Source: Arthrobacter sp. YN (lineage in GTDB: Bacteria; Actinomycetota; Actinomycetes; Actinomycetales; Micrococcaceae). Taken from it: DNA of 64,000 nucleotides. Positions 53,812 through 63,952 of the stretch are shown here, one piece after another. Both the position numbers and the translations under genes were made by a program. The notes below the pieces were generated by a model. The model was not told the origin of the DNA, made no database searches, and was given only the letters and a program-made list of their open reading frames with translations. Every line of letters begins with the position of its first letter. The stretch's first letter is position 1. The DNA lies in NCBI RefSeq assembly GCF_002224285.1, contig NZ_CP022436.1, positions 4,999,553 to 5,063,552 on the forward strand. Reading direction: 5' to 3'.

Positions 53812-53827
53812 TGTTTCACGTGAAACA
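53812..53827. other. parS site 2
   Basis: TGTTTCACGTGAAACA: perfect 16-bp consensus, extended to 18 bp of dyad symmetry (A and T at the ends). It lies 64 bp from site 1, the closest pair. Confidence 0.96.
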
Positions 53828-54602
53828 TGATCCACTTGTCCGGCCTGGCCTCCTGTCGTGGTACCGATAATGGGTTGGTCCGGGATCCCTCCTGATGACC
53901 GGTGTGAATGAAATGTGATCAAGTCAGGCCAGCGTTCGGAGGCCCTCCTCTCGATGAATCGTGCGTTTCGGCCATCACCAGGAGTCCACTGCCGCCACAC
54001 AGAAGCTCTCCTGTCCGAGGGGCGAGTGCAAGTTCACTTCGGGGAGATGCCTCGGTCAGACAGGCATATGTAGCCCCCTATGGGCATGACGTGGCATTCT
54101 GCGTGGAGGAGGGAGCCATACGCAGAGCACACGCCTACCGACGACCCTGTCGCCCGTCCTATGCACCTCATGAGTACCCCAACATCAGGGGCGGCGAAGT
54201 CTTGCGCCCAACAGCAAGCACCACTCCAGAAGATTCAGTTACCTGCCAGGAGCGGATAGCCAAGGCAAGAATCCACAATTACCAGTGGAGGCTTTTGCAG
54301 CTATGACACTTCGAAGGAAGTGACGAAGCGAGCATCCAGGCAGCCACCAGTCCTCCAAATTGTCGTATGGGTGCAATAGGACTGGTGAGCCAGAGGCTTC
54401 ACCACTACTTATCGACTTTGCGGTAACGCACGACCTAGGTCAATGGGTACATGCATGCTCAACAGGCCAGGACTGCGCGGGCAGCAGAACGAACATCGGC
54501 GGCGGTAGGCAGAAGTCCACTGGATGAAACCTCACTCCATGTGCTGCCACCCACCCCTTCGAGGGCCGATGCTATTGGAAAACGGCGGGTCCGACCAAGA
54601 CA

Positions 54603-54618
54603 TGTTTCACGTGAAACA
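54603..54618. other. parS site 3
   Basis: TGTTTCACGTGAAACA: perfect 16-bp consensus. Confidence 0.96.
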
Positions 54619-55197
54619 CCTCAGCCCGACCAAGAAAAGGCGTTCAGGAGTGCGCTGTTCGAGGCACTATTCTGTGCGTCTAGCGAATCTGAATCAGGCA
54701 TAAGCAGATGCGTTCATGGTCGGCTCCGCACTGAGTTAGCCACGGCTTCGGAGCAACGTGTCAGCCCACTGATGATCTCGGTGTTTGGGAGCCGGCAAGT
54801 TCATCTACCTCTCAGGCCCGCTATTCAACAGGAACGGGAAAGGGTGCCCGGCGCGTTCTCGCACTAGTGCATCGGCGATTGAGCGCCGGCCAAGGTTGTC
54901 CATCACCGCTGACGGCAACATGACATTTGAGACTGAGCGACCTCATAAAAGGTGCCCGATGAGCCAGTCTGCGGTCAATCCTGGGAAAACCCGTAGGGGA
55001 CTCATCTTCACGAATCGAAGGAGGGTGTCTGAACAGAGTATCCGTCCAGAACCGCGTCTTGTCCAAGGACCGGTTCGAGGCGGCCGGCGATGCCGACACT
55101 AGGGTGGCAAAAGACGTGGCGTCGTCTCCAGACTCATCTATCCTGGGTAAATGCTGGCTAGAGGTTTACGAGAACCGATCGACCACCCATGCAGAGA

Positions 55198-55213
55198 TGT
55201 TTCACGTGAAACC
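55198..55213. other. parS site 4
   Basis: TGTTTCACGTGAAACC: perfect 14-bp core; last site left of the DnaA-box groups. Confidence 0.92.
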
Positions 55214-55894
55214 GGGCAAACGGAAGTGCCGGTTCGCAAAACCCATCAAGCAGGATGTCGACTATCTTCAGGTTGAGGGACAGAAGAAGCCGGGCCGCGT
55301 GTTCGACAGAACAATCTGCTGATGACCGTTAGTTTCCGCCATAGCCCACGGAGACGACGATGTCTCCCTCGCCTCCGCCAGTGCCTGCCTGTCAAAGGGG
55401 CTCCAGCAGCTTTGGAGACCGCTCTGCCCCGGTTCCCCCAAGAGGCGAGGTGCTGCGACACGTCCTTCGATCTGTTGCCCCTATGACCCTTGCGCCATGC
55501 CGGGGCTATGAGGGGGGCGATTCCCGATACCTCGGACCGCTCGGTCCTCGACGCACTCCGCAGGCTCGGCACGTAGGTGCGCTCTCGATCCAATGCCGCC
55601 TGGCGCCTAGCACTCAACTCACAACCGGACGAGGGAACCCCCGCAGGCGTCTTACTCAAGACATCGGATGAATCGCCGGCGTCAACGGTCTCTAGTGCGC
55701 AAGAGCTGGCCCGCTGCCCGGCTCTATCCTCTTGAAAAATAGTCGCCATACTCAACTATGGCACCAGCAGATACTTGGACTGCCGATGCACAGCAACCAA
55801 GCTCCCGGTACAGCAATCATGCATACGAGACACAGACCCTAGATTCCCGTGCGACTCACGTGCCGAGGTCTGGGAGTCACTTCAACAGCGGTAG

Positions 55895-55979
55895 TTGTCC
55901 ACCGGGGGACGACAACATGAGGGCAAGTTGTGCACAGCTTTATCCACAGGCTTATCCACCACACATGACATTATTCACA
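55895..55979 (+). other. DnaA-box group A
   Basis: Same-strand boxes TTGTGCACA (55928), TTATCCACA (55940) and TTATCCACC (55952) start exactly 12 bp apart; TTATTCACA (55971) and an outlying TTGTCCACC (55895) complete the group. TTATNCACA is the general DnaA-box consensus, with TTGTCCACA its high-GC variant. A head-to-tail array with one helical phase favours cooperative DnaA binding. Confidence 0.75.
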
Positions 55980-56025
55980 GCCCACCATTTCGCCGACTTT
56001 GCTTGGGCGGGAGCTAATGACGGTG

Positions 56026-56040
56026 CACTAAGAATTAGTG
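56026..56040. repeat. short palindrome between DnaA groups
   Basis: CACTAA-GAA-TTAGTG, a perfect 6-bp inverted repeat with 3-bp centre, between the two DnaA-box groups. Confidence 0.35.
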
Positions 56041-56259
56041 CCATTGACGGCCACCCCACAACCAGCGCACGCCGCAAGAATGCACGGCGAAAATCAATGG
56101 ATTGGAGCGATAAACACGGTGAAATCCGGCTGGGACCGACATCTCACAAACCTAGCGTGAATGGGTCCCTTCTGAGGGAAATGCGCGAAGGGAGGATGGA
56201 GAGCTCTCCAGCGGCTCCGCCGACCCTGGGTCCCCAAAGACGGTGGCTAGCGACTCAGG

Positions 56260-56304
56260 TTATCCCCAGACTTATCCACAATGTTATCCACCGCGATATA
56301 CACA
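56260..56304 (+). other. DnaA-box group B
   Basis: Boxes TTATCCCCA (56260), TTATCCACA (56272), TTATCCACC (56284) and the weaker ATATACACA (56296) repeat at exactly 12-bp spacing on the same strand. Two further boxes in the opposite orientation lie at 56388-56396 (TTGTCCACC) and 56465-56473 (CTGTCCACA). Group B starts 332 bp from group A. Confidence 0.78.
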
Positions 56305-56351
56305 AGTAGTTATGGGGCCTACACTCGTTCGTGGCCCTACGGCCAGCGTTC

Positions 56352-56367
56352 CGTTTCACGTGAAACA
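56352..56367. other. parS site 5
   Basis: CGTTTCACGTGAAACA: perfect 14-bp core, 48 bp right of DnaA-box group B. Confidence 0.92.
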
Positions 56368-57620
56368 CAAAACCACGAGGCTCCTTGGGTGGACAAGCGA
56401 AGCAGCGTGACAGGGACTTAAGAGCAGACCTCGGCCCTCCAGCCGAACCCTTCCCCGTGGTGGTTGTGGACAGAAGAGTTCGACCTGGGCACTGGTGCGC
56501 GCGACATCTGACCATTGCCGGTCCACCGCGTTCCGTACCGTGTCCACGGGGTTCGACGCTTGATCACCTCAGGGTACGGGACTGCTGACACGACCGCTTT
56601 CTGACGATAGGAAGCCCTTCGCCCAAACGTTGCTTGACGCAGTCAAACTCAAAACCTGGGAGTCGACTCTGCAAGGGGGCTGGTCTCCGGCAATAGCCGG
56701 GGGGAGTACGGCCATACTATCTACAACTACAATGCGCGGCAGCTGTATGGTTCCAACCCCCGTACACGGAGCCATAGGCTGAACCGGTTAGGGCAGGAAC
56801 GGCAGATGGGCCGAGACGTGCTGCGCTACGCGGTAGCAACACGTTGGTGCACGTGAGTCCACCTCACGGACTCAAGGGCTTCATGTGTGGAGTGACTTGG
56901 CAACGCAGCGGCCGTATCAGCGACCCGAGTCCTCGACGGCAAACCCCAAGTTCGAAAGCCTCATGAAGGCGATGGACGCGGACCCAACTGACACGGTCGC
57001 CGAGGACTCGCTGGCGCCGAATTGGGAAAGGGTCATTCGACTGAAAGGAACTCAATGCTGTTCGCATCGTCCCTGTGGGCCTTTGGTAGCCCGCAGTGAA
57101 GCTCAACACTACCCTGTAGCTGGCTAGAAAGCCGCAACGCTCCTACGGACGGACACAGTGCCTAGCCGCTACCAACATCGACATGGCCGGCCCCACTACG
57201 TACAGTAGGGGCCGCGGTGTTCTGTGGAGGAGAGCGTTGACGGGGGACCCCAGACAAGAAGGCACTCCAGGTGCTGGTCTTCCCAACCAAGGACGACAGC
57301 GTCTACCTTTGGTAGGTGGCGCCCTAACGACGCAACAAGCTATTCCGCGTTCGATGCACTGATGATTTCTGGCCACGAGTCGGCACACAGGCTGCTCACG
57401 GTTCGCTGCCGCATAGTCTCGCACGCACCCTCAGGGGACATGGTCAGCAAATGAACCGCACTCCGGCGAAATGAGAGCGCGGGTCTAGTTGTCTCGGTCC
57501 AGACCCCTTGGCCGAGGCATCCCATCCGATCCCATGATCACAACAAATGGAATTCCGCTGCCGTCTAGGCAGCAGTTCTTACCACTTTGGGGTTTCATAG
57601 TCGAAACCCAGATGAATTCC

Positions 57621-57636
57621 TGTTTCACGTGAAACC
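57621..57636. other. parS site 6
   Basis: TGTTTCACGTGAAACC: perfect 14-bp core. Confidence 0.92.
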
Positions 57637-57835
57637 ATGAGGAAGCCGTAGATTCCAAGAACCAGCCTCTCGCGTGTTCGCATGCCTGCGGGATAAGTCC
57701 CGTCTTTCTGCGAGCAGGGACGGCTTAGAGTCCAGGCAGCTTCTGTGAGGCCATGAAACCGAGATGTCGAGGCTTCGATCACCGAAGCAGTAGTTGGCCG
57801 AGGGCAACTGTCGTACCGCCGAACTCCTGAGGTGG

Positions 57836-57851
57836 TGTTTCACGTGAAACA
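57836..57851. other. parS site 7
   Basis: TGTTTCACGTGAAACA: perfect 16-bp consensus, 215 bp from site 6. Confidence 0.96.
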
Positions 57852-58250
57852 TCAGCAATCACTCGGGGGAGTGACTGGCAGCCGGACACCTAATACCTGC
57901 ATTACTGCGCTTACTGGAAGACAGGACATGAATGAGACGAATCAGCGTTCCTGCTGCTTGGGCTAGTGTTTCTATTGGGCGTAGGATCCACATTCTATGC
58001 GTTGCGCCAGGTACGTCTCCCACGCACCAGAGTCGTAATAGGTAGCCGAGGTCCGGGGTGGCAGCGCGACTGGCGGACAATAATCGGAAACGAAGTGCGC
58101 CCTATGCCTTAGAGGGCACCCACCGCACCGTGCAGCTGCTGCCCAAAGCAGCGGAAATCCCACCAAGCTTCCGGCACTCGGCACAGCTCCAAGGCGCTCC
58201 GTGCATCATCAGCTCTATTAGGTGCACGTCATCAGGAGCCCACTACTGCA

Positions 58251-58266
58251 TGTTTCACGTGAAACG
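58251..58266. other. parS site 8
   Basis: TGTTTCACGTGAAACG: perfect 14-bp core. Confidence 0.92.
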
Positions 58267-58710
58267 TCCCTCGTACCTCAGTCTTACACCGAGGAGCGGG
58301 TCAGATCTATAGGTTGAACGACGTAAACCAGTTTTCGACGACAGGTAGTGACACTCTTACTCGTTGAGACCGCGCTACGAAGGAGTGGAGTCCGTGAATG
58401 GACATGCTCGCGTCCATGCCGTCCAGAACGCCTACCCGCGGCGCAAGACATGCCTTCATTGGGTCAACTCGTTGAAAGAGACCCGCGACAGTCGCACAAC
58501 AAAGGCCATGGGGCGTCGCTCGACCCGTCACTTTGTGGCGCGGCTCCAACTAGGGCCCCACGCAGGTATCCCCGTAAACGACGAAGAAGAGTTTGCCGGG
58601 TCCCATTAGGATAAGCAACATCCTAGAGACTGGCGGTTCCTCATGTCCGCAACCCTGCGCGAACGCTAGCTAGGGAATGGACTGCCAGCGAACCAAAGGA
58701 CTCCTCATCG

Positions 58711-58726
58711 AGTTTCACGTGAAACA
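58711..58726. other. parS site 9
   Basis: AGTTTCACGTGAAACA: perfect 14-bp core, 116 bp before the parB terminator. Confidence 0.92.
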
Positions 58727-58841
58727 TCGACATTGGCTGAAGGGCTACAAACAACCACTATCCCGGACAAGGCTGCCACACATCCTCAGAGAGAACGCTA
58801 ATTGATAATCAACGACAGAATCGTCGGTACTCCACGAAGAA

Positions 58842-58872
58842 AATGGGGCCTACTCACCGAGTAAGCCCCATT
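58842..58872 (-). terminator. parAB terminator
   Basis: AATGGGGC (58842-58849) pairs with GCCCCATT (58865-58872), with an inner TACTC/GAGTA pairing. It lies 19 bp past the parB stop on the minus strand, and AAGAAAA on the plus strand gives a U-rich tail. Confidence 0.85.
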
Positions 58873-58890
58873 CAGTTGGTTCACTACAAA

Positions 58891-60111
58891 TTAGTCCTCG
58901 GCGCCAGGACCCAGCACATCCATAATGCGGTTGAGATCCTCAACGCTGGCGAACTCAATGCTGACTCGCCCTTTGCGTGCACCCAAAGTAATCTTCACAT
59001 TGGTGTCCAGGCGATCCGAGAGTGACGACGCCAAGTAGTCCAAACGCTCGTGGCGCGCATTGGGCTTCGGGATGCTGCTCTTAGCGGGAGCAGTGGGATC
59101 TTGATAGAGAGCCACGGCCTCTTCTGTTGCCCTCACGGACATACCCTCGGCAACAATCTTCTGAGCCAGGCGCTCCATCGCCGCAGCATCCGGCAGTGCC
59201 AAAAGAGCCCGCGCATGGCCGGCAGACAAAACGCTGGCTGCTACCCGCCGCTGGACCAGGGGCGGGAGCTTCAGCAAACGGAGTGTGTTGGATACCTGCG
59301 GCCGCGAACGCCCGATACGGTCGGCCAGCTGTTCGTGAGTGGTCCCAAAGTCTTCCAGGAGTTGCTGATAGGCAGCAGCCTCTTCCAGAGGGTTCAGCTG
59401 GCTGCGGTGGAGGTTTTCCAGCAAAGCGTCGCGAAGGAGGTCGTCGTCAGTGGTATCGCGGACGATTGCAGGGATAGTTTCGAGCCCTGCGGCCTGTACT
59501 GCACGCCAGCGACGCTCACCCATGACCAATTCATACGGTTCTCCACCCTTTTCGGTTGAAGTACGTACAACAATTGGCTGGAGGACGCCGATTTCGCGGA
59601 CCGAGTGGACCAGCTCGGCCATGTCATCTTCATCGAAAACCGAACGAGGCTGTTTGCGGTTCGGATGGATATCACCGACGGGAATCTCGGCAAAGCGAGC
59701 ACCAGGAACTTCAACCAGCTCCACGTCCGGCGTCGAGCGAGCAGAAGACTTAGTTGCGGCCTCCGCAGACCCCGATTCATCCGTCCTGTGATCAGAGGGC
59801 GCTGAGGCTCGCTTGGGGGCAGGCTTAGATGCAGCTGCCTTGGAGGTGGAGGACTTGGCTGGTGCCTTGGGACTTGCGGCCTTGGGTGCTGCAGCCTTAC
59901 CAACGGCCGGCGATGCTGCTGAGGGCTTCGACGCGTCCTCAACTGCTGAGTCCTGAATCGGAGCTTCTACTGCCGCCTCTTCAGACTTCCGGGCTTCCGG
60001 GAAAAACAGATCCACAGGACGGGATGGCGCTGCGCCGTTTCCCTGGGCCGCGGCCGAGCTAGGAATGAGAGCCCCAAGACCCCTACCGAGGCCCCTTCGC
60101 TTTTCGCTCAT
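58891..60111 (-). CDS. parB: chromosome-partitioning protein ParB
   Basis: The 406-residue ParB starts [17 protein letters not shown], the N-terminal tail that contacts ParA. An Ala/Lys/Pro-rich linker runs to about residue 130. The CTPase/ParB-N domain has IHPNRKQPR and GERRWRA; the helix-turn-helix has [17 protein letters not shown] and [10 protein letters not shown]; a C-terminal dimerisation domain ends the protein. It binds parS (ten sites in this window), loads as a CTP-dependent clamp and spreads along DNA. The linker is long compared with the shortest ParB proteins. It is the second gene after parA, 67 bp apart. Confidence 0.98.
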   Translation of the reverse strand: MSEKRRGLGRGLGALIPSSAAAQGNGAAPSRPVDLFFPEARKSEEAAVEAPIQDSAVEDASKPSAASPAVGKAAAPKAASPKAPAKSSTSKAAASKPAPKRASAPSDHRTDESGSAEAATKSSARSTPDVELVEVPGARFAEIPVGDIHPNRKQPRSVFDEDDMAELVHSVREIGVLQPIVVRTSTEKGGEPYELVMGERRWRAVQAAGLETIPAIVRDTTDDDLLRDALLENLHRSQLNPLEEAAAYQQLLEDFGTTHEQLADRIGRSRPQVSNTLRLLKLPPLVQRRVAASVLSAGHARALLALPDAAAMERLAQKIVAEGMSVRATEEAVALYQDPTAPAKSSIPKPNARHERLDYLASSLSDRLDTNVKITLGARKGRVSIEFASVEDLNRIMDVLGPGAED

Positions 60112-60178
60112 TGATTCATCCCTTCGATGAAATGGCCGAGCACGGAACTGCTCAGGCTGTTGCAGTGTTTCAAGAATT

Positions 60179-61234
60179 CTAGCGTTCAGCGATTTCGGCG
60201 GCGGCTTCCATGTAGGAGAGCGCGCCGCTCGACGAAGGATCGTAGGTCATGACCGTCTGCTGGTAGCTCGGTGCTTCGGAGATGCGCACAGAACGCGGAA
60301 CCACAGCTCCCAGAACTTGCTCGGGGAAGTGCTGGCGTACCTCGGATGCAACCTGCGCGGCGAGGTTCGTTCGGCCGTCGTACATGGTCAGGAGGATCGT
60401 GGAGACCTCAAGGTCAGCATTGAGGTGCTTCTGGATCATTTCGATGTTCTTGAGGAGCTGGCTCAATCCTTCCAGTGCGTAGTACTCGCACTGGATGGGG
60501 ATAAGAACTTCACTCGCGGCACAGAACGCGTTGACCGTCAGCAACCCGAGGCTTGGCGGGCAGTCGATAAAGATGAAGTCCAAGCGGCTTTCGCCGCTCT
60601 TTTCCCGCTCCTTGGCATAGACGTCAATGGCACGTCGGAGCCTCTGTTCCCGGGCAACCAATGAAACCAGCTCGATTTCAGCACCGGCAAGATGGATGGT
60701 GGCGGGTGCACAGATCAGGTTGGGAATATCCGGGCAAGGGGCCACAACGTCCTTCAGGGGAAGGTCGTTGATCAGGACGTCGTAGATACTGTCAACGTCG
60801 GCATGGTGCTCAATGCCCAAAGCCGTTGACGCGTTGCCCTGGGGATCAATATCTATCACCAGCACGTTGAGGCCGGCGGAGGCCAGGGCAGCAGCGATGT
60901 TCACCGTGGTGGTTGTCTTACCGACCCCACCCTTTTGGTTTGAAACCGTGAAGATGCGGGTTTTGTCCGGCTTGGGCAGTTCCCTGCCGACCAGCCGTTC
61001 ACGCCGACGGGTCTCGTGGGCCAGCTGACGGGCGATGGGACTCGAGTCATCAATGGAATCCATCACGTTATGCACTCCATCAGATACGGTTTCACGTGAA
61101 ACGGCAGCATTATCAACCGAATCAGGGCGCACTATCGCAGACTGAAGAGACGCAGAGGGTGTAGCCATTGCCCGAGCGGACCCCAACGACATAAACGGGG
61201 GGATTCGCTGCGTGGAGGTTTCACTACTGCCCAC
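60179..61234 (-). CDS. parA: chromosome-partitioning ATPase ParA
   Basis: The 351-residue ParA has a deviant Walker A, KGGVGKTT (residues 101-108), [10 protein letters not shown], and [13 protein letters not shown] 90-residue N-terminal extension precedes the core. It is an ATP-dependent dimer that moves ParB-parS complexes over the nucleoid. The start at 61234 is a GTG without a clear ribosome site; ATGs at codons 15 and 23 are alternatives. A parS site inside the gene is read as VSRET (residues 45-49). It lies 87 bp after rsmG. Confidence 0.95.
   Translation of the reverse strand: MGSSETSTQRIPPFMSLGSARAMATPSASLQSAIVRPDSVDNAAVSRETVSDGVHNVMDSIDDSSPIARQLAHETRRRERLVGRELPKPDKTRIFTVSNQKGGVGKTTTTVNIAAALASAGLNVLVIDIDPQGNASTALGIEHHADVDSIYDVLINDLPLKDVVAPCPDIPNLICAPATIHLAGAEIELVSLVAREQRLRRAIDVYAKEREKSGESRLDFIFIDCPPSLGLLTVNAFCAASEVLIPIQCEYYALEGLSQLLKNIEMIQKHLNADLEVSTILLTMYDGRTNLAAQVASEVRQHFPEQVLGAVVPRSVRISEAPSYQQTVMTYDPSSSGALSYMEAAAEIAER
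61088..61103. other. parS site 10, inside parA
   Basis: GGTTTCACGTGAAACG: perfect 14-bp core in the coding sequence of the ParA N-terminal extension, where it is translated as VSRET. It could allow ParB binding to influence parAB transcription. Confidence 0.93.
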
Positions 61235-61321
61235 TGGTCACACTCTCACTCTCATTCGGCGCTTGCTGCCGTTCTCTAGCCTAACTGCTCAGCCGCCGAC
61301 ACGCGGGAAACCGAGCGGGTC

Positions 61322-61972
61322 TCAGGCCGTCTTTCCGGGCTTGTTGACGATAATCCTCACCACAGTGGTGGGTTCCTCCAAAAGCTCCTGTCCACAAACC
61401 ACAACCGACGTTTCCACGCCGCCAAGTTTGCGGATGACCTTCCTGGCTTTCTCAATTTCCTCGGCAGCACTGCGACCCTTGATGGCCACAACTTCGCCGC
61501 GGCCGTTCAAGAGGGGAATCGTCAGGCCCGCCAGGTTGCTGAGCGCAGAAACTGCCCGGGCCGTCACAACATCGGCATCCACCATTCCAACGGCCAGCTC
61601 AGCACGCGTCCTCATGATGGTGACATTGTCCAGGTCCAGGTCATCTACGACTTCCTGGAGCCAAATGACACGACGCTCCAGCGGTTCAATCAACGTCAGT
61701 TCAAGGTCCGGACGGGCAATGGCCAGGCAAAGACCCGGAAGGCCTGCGCCGGATCCGACGTCAGCGACGTGGCTGTCCATGGCAATGGCAGATTCAATGA
61801 CCGCACAGTTCAATACATGGCGACTCCACAAACGCGGAATCTCACGTGGGCCAATCAGCCCACGTTCAGTTCCGGAGGTGGCGAGGTGTTCCACGTAGCG
61901 CTTGGCAAGATCCAAGCGCTCCCCAAAGATCTTCTCTGCAGCTTCAAGTTCAGCTGCGGTAATTTCAACCAT
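61322..61972 (-). CDS. rsmG: 16S rRNA (guanine-527-N7) methyltransferase
   Basis: The 216-residue protein has the RsmG SAM-binding core HVADVGSGAGLPGLCLAIARPDLELTLIEPLERRVIWL and the upstream LWSRHVLNCAVI segment. It methylates G527 of 16S rRNA using S-adenosylmethionine. The position between jag and parA is the conserved gidB location. It lies 6 bp after jag. Confidence 0.97.
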   Translation of the reverse strand: MVEITAAELEAAEKIFGERLDLAKRYVEHLATSGTERGLIGPREIPRLWSRHVLNCAVIESAIAMDSHVADVGSGAGLPGLCLAIARPDLELTLIEPLERRVIWLQEVVDDLDLDNVTIMRTRAELAVGMVDADVVTARAVSALSNLAGLTIPLLNGRGEVVAIKGRSAAEEIEKARKVIRKLGGVETSVVVCGQELLEEPTTVVRIIVNKPGKTA

Positions 61973-61978
61973 GAGCTG

Positions 61979-62530
61979 CTAGTCAGCCGAAACGACGATG
62001 TGGCGGCCGGCGCCTTCGCCCTCGGACTCGGAAACGAATCCGAGGTCAGCTACGGCATCGTGGACGATCTTTCGCTCGTAAGCGCTCATCGGCTCAAGGG
62101 CCACGGTACCGCCGTCGGCCTTGACCTTGGCCACGGCGTCTTCAGCGATCTGCTGAAGCACGCCGGCGCGCTCCTTGCGGTAGCCGTTGATGTCCAGCAC
62201 CAGGCGTGAACGGCTTTCGGTAGCGGAAAGGACTGAGAGGCGGGCCAGCTCCTGCAAAGCTTCCAGAACCTCGCCGTCACGTCCTACGAGGCTGTCCAAC
62301 GCTGCCGACTCTTCATCAGCACCAATGGAGATATACGTGCGTCCGTTGCGGACCTCAATGTCGATATCGCCGTCGATATCGGCAATATCCAGAAGTTCCT
62401 CAAGGTAGTCGGCGGCAATGTCGCCCTCTTCTTCAAGACGGCTGGCAGTCTTGGACTGCGTCTCTTCCTGGGTCTCGTCCTGGTCTTCAGTCACAGCGGC
62501 GATAACTTCTTCAGTGCTCTCGGCAGACAT
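61979..62530 (-). CDS. jag: Jag/KhpB RNA-binding protein
   Basis: The 183-residue protein has an acidic N-terminal 40 residues, a KH-like domain with IGADEESAALDSLVGRDGEVLEAL and VLDINGYRKERAG, and a C-terminal R3H domain with EPMSAYERKIVHDAV. It binds RNA, and in other bacteria it affects cell division and elongation. Its ATG overlaps the yidC stop by one base, so the two are translationally coupled. Confidence 0.95.
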   Translation of the reverse strand: MSAESTEEVIAAVTEDQDETQEETQSKTASRLEEEGDIAADYLEELLDIADIDGDIDIEVRNGRTYISIGADEESAALDSLVGRDGEVLEALQELARLSVLSATESRSRLVLDINGYRKERAGVLQQIAEDAVAKVKADGGTVALEPMSAYERKIVHDAVADLGFVSESEGEGAGRHIVVSAD

Positions 62531-63513
62531 TACTTCTTCTTCCTGTTCTTACGTTGTGGCTGGACGCGCTGTGCCCGGATCTCGGCTGCTGCCGCGGCGG
62601 CAGCTTCGGCTTCAGCGGCGGCGTCCGCAGCAGCGGTCTTCTTGCCACCCAGCAGCGGCGGCAGGCCCTTTGCGGCACGGCGCTCCTCCAGTGCCTTGGC
62701 GGCAGGGGAACCCGGGGTGGGCATGCGGCGGATGACGAAGAACTGCTGGCCCATGGTCCACAGGTTGGTGGTGGTCCAGTAGATGAGGACACCGATGGGG
62801 AAGTTGATGCCGCCGATACCGAACACGAGCGGCAGGATGTAAAGCATCATTTTCTGCTGGCGCATGAACGGGCTGGCCATGGCCTCTTCAGACATGTTCT
62901 TGGCCATGATCTGCTTCTGCGTGATGAACTGCGAGGCCGTCATGGCAATGATCATCACAATGGAGAGAATCCAGACTGCAACCTCGTTGCCACCGGCACC
63001 ACCGTGAAGCAGCGAAGCAGACAGCGGCGCACCAAAGATGCTGGATTCATCGAACTGGACAACCTGGTCGGCACTCATTGCCCCGATGCCCTTGCCGCTG
63101 TTACGGGCGGCGGTGATACCCGACAACACCTGGAACAAGGCGAAGAAGAACGGCATCTGGATCAGCATCGGCAAACAGGCCGAGAACGGGTTGGTGCCGT
63201 GCTTCTTGTACAGGGCCATCTGTTCCTGCGCCATTGCCTGGCGGGACAGCTGATCGGTCTTGCCCTTGTACTTGGTCTGAAGCTTCTTCAGGTCCGGCTG
63301 CAGCAGCTGCATGCCGCGCTGCGCTTTGATCTGCTTGACGAAGACCGGGATCAGGGCGGCACGGATCACCAACACGAGGCCGATGATGGACAGAGTCCAC
63401 GTCCAGCCGTTAGCGGCAGGCAGGCCAATGAAGCTCAGTCCCTCGTGGAAGCCAACCATGATGATTGACACCAGCCACTTGAACGGAAACATGATTGTTT
63501 CAAAGAAGTCCAT
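62530..63513 (-). CDS. yidC: membrane protein insertase YidC
   Basis: The 327-residue YidC has five membrane helices, the hydrophilic-groove Arg in GLVLVIRAALIPVFV, the coiled region KAQRGMQLLQPDLKKLQTKYKG, and FSACLPMLIQMPFFFALFQVL. It inserts proteins into the membrane, with or after SecYEG. The Ala/Lys-rich C-terminal tail (about residues 290-327) is typical of actinobacterial YidC. Confidence 0.97.
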   Translation of the reverse strand: MDFFETIMFPFKWLVSIIMVGFHEGLSFIGLPAANGWTWTLSIIGLVLVIRAALIPVFVKQIKAQRGMQLLQPDLKKLQTKYKGKTDQLSRQAMAQEQMALYKKHGTNPFSACLPMLIQMPFFFALFQVLSGITAARNSGKGIGAMSADQVVQFDESSIFGAPLSASLLHGGAGGNEVAVWILSIVMIIAMTASQFITQKQIMAKNMSEEAMASPFMRQQKMMLYILPLVFGIGGINFPIGVLIYWTTTNLWTMGQQFFVIRRMPTPGSPAAKALEERRAAKGLPPLLGGKKTAAADAAAEAEAAAAAAAEIRAQRVQPQRKNRKKK

Positions 63514-63529
63514 ACGATATCCCTATTCG

Positions 63530-63952
63530 TTAGGCCGCCGAGCGGCCTTCTTCATCAGCCTGAGCAGCCAGGAACTGGTCCGGATTGTTCAGTACAACAA
63601 TTGTGGGCGTCCGGCCTTCAGGCCAATGACGGTGGCCGGCGGGGACATGGTCCACTCCACCGGCGTTCCAAGGGTGACATTTGGCGAGCCTTTTGGCTGC
63701 GAGCCAGCTGCCCTTCACGGCGCCATGCACCGTTACTGCTTCCAGCGCGTACGCGGAGCAGGAGGGAAAGAAACGGCAAACCTGGCCGTACAGGGGCGAG
63801 ATGACCTTGCGGTACGTCTTCAGCAAGAGAATGAGGATGTTGCGGGGCAGCTCCCAGAGGAAGGTGCCAACCGCCGCCGACAGATTCCTTGAAGGAACCT
63901 TGCCGGAGGGGTCGCTTGAGGAAGGAACGACGGCGGTGCTTATGTCATGCAC
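63530..63952 (-). CDS. yidD: membrane protein insertion efficiency factor YidD
   Basis: The 140-residue protein contains the YidD signature CRFFPSCSAYALEAVTVHG and CHPWNAGGVDHVP. The N-terminal 30 residues and the C-terminal 35 are longer than in the usual 70-100-residue family members. It helps YidC-dependent insertion. GTG 63952 is used as the start because the frame continues to it, but the actual start could be later, near the LPRNILILLLKTYRKV core. Confidence 0.93.
   Translation of the reverse strand: MHDISTAVVPSSSDPSGKVPSRNLSAAVGTFLWELPRNILILLLKTYRKVISPLYGQVCRFFPSCSAYALEAVTVHGAVKGSWLAAKRLAKCHPWNAGGVDHVPAGHRHWPEGRTPTIVVLNNPDQFLAAQADEEGRSAA

Larger units (their letters stand above)
52934..58841. 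other. about 6 kb gene-free centromere-like region with parS sites and DnaA boxes
   Basis: Between the trxA and parB terminators I find no frame with recognisable domains, a good ribosome site and natural composition; stops are frequent in all frames and the third-position GC bias of the neighbouring genes is absent. What it holds: nine GTTTCACGTGAAAC sites (53748-58726), two DnaA-box groups (55928-55979 and 56260-56304) with scattered extra boxes, a 32-bp tandem repeat (53053-53163) and short palindromes at 53672-53689 and 56026-56040. It is flanked by convergent transcription (trxBA rightward, parAB leftward). I interpret it as the ParB-loading centromere of the chromosome. Confidence 0.85.

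Noticed and set aside
53908..54306. 132-codon open frame in the gene-free region
   Set aside because: No ribosome site, no hydrophobic core pattern or known domain, and base composition differs from real genes here.
54451..54867. 138-codon open frame spanning parS site 3
   Set aside because: Arg/Ser-rich random-looking product; it has no SD and runs through a parS palindrome.
55246..55755. 169-codon minus-strand frame in the gene-free region
   Set aside because: Low-complexity basic product, no domain and no ribosome site; likely chance in GC-rich DNA.
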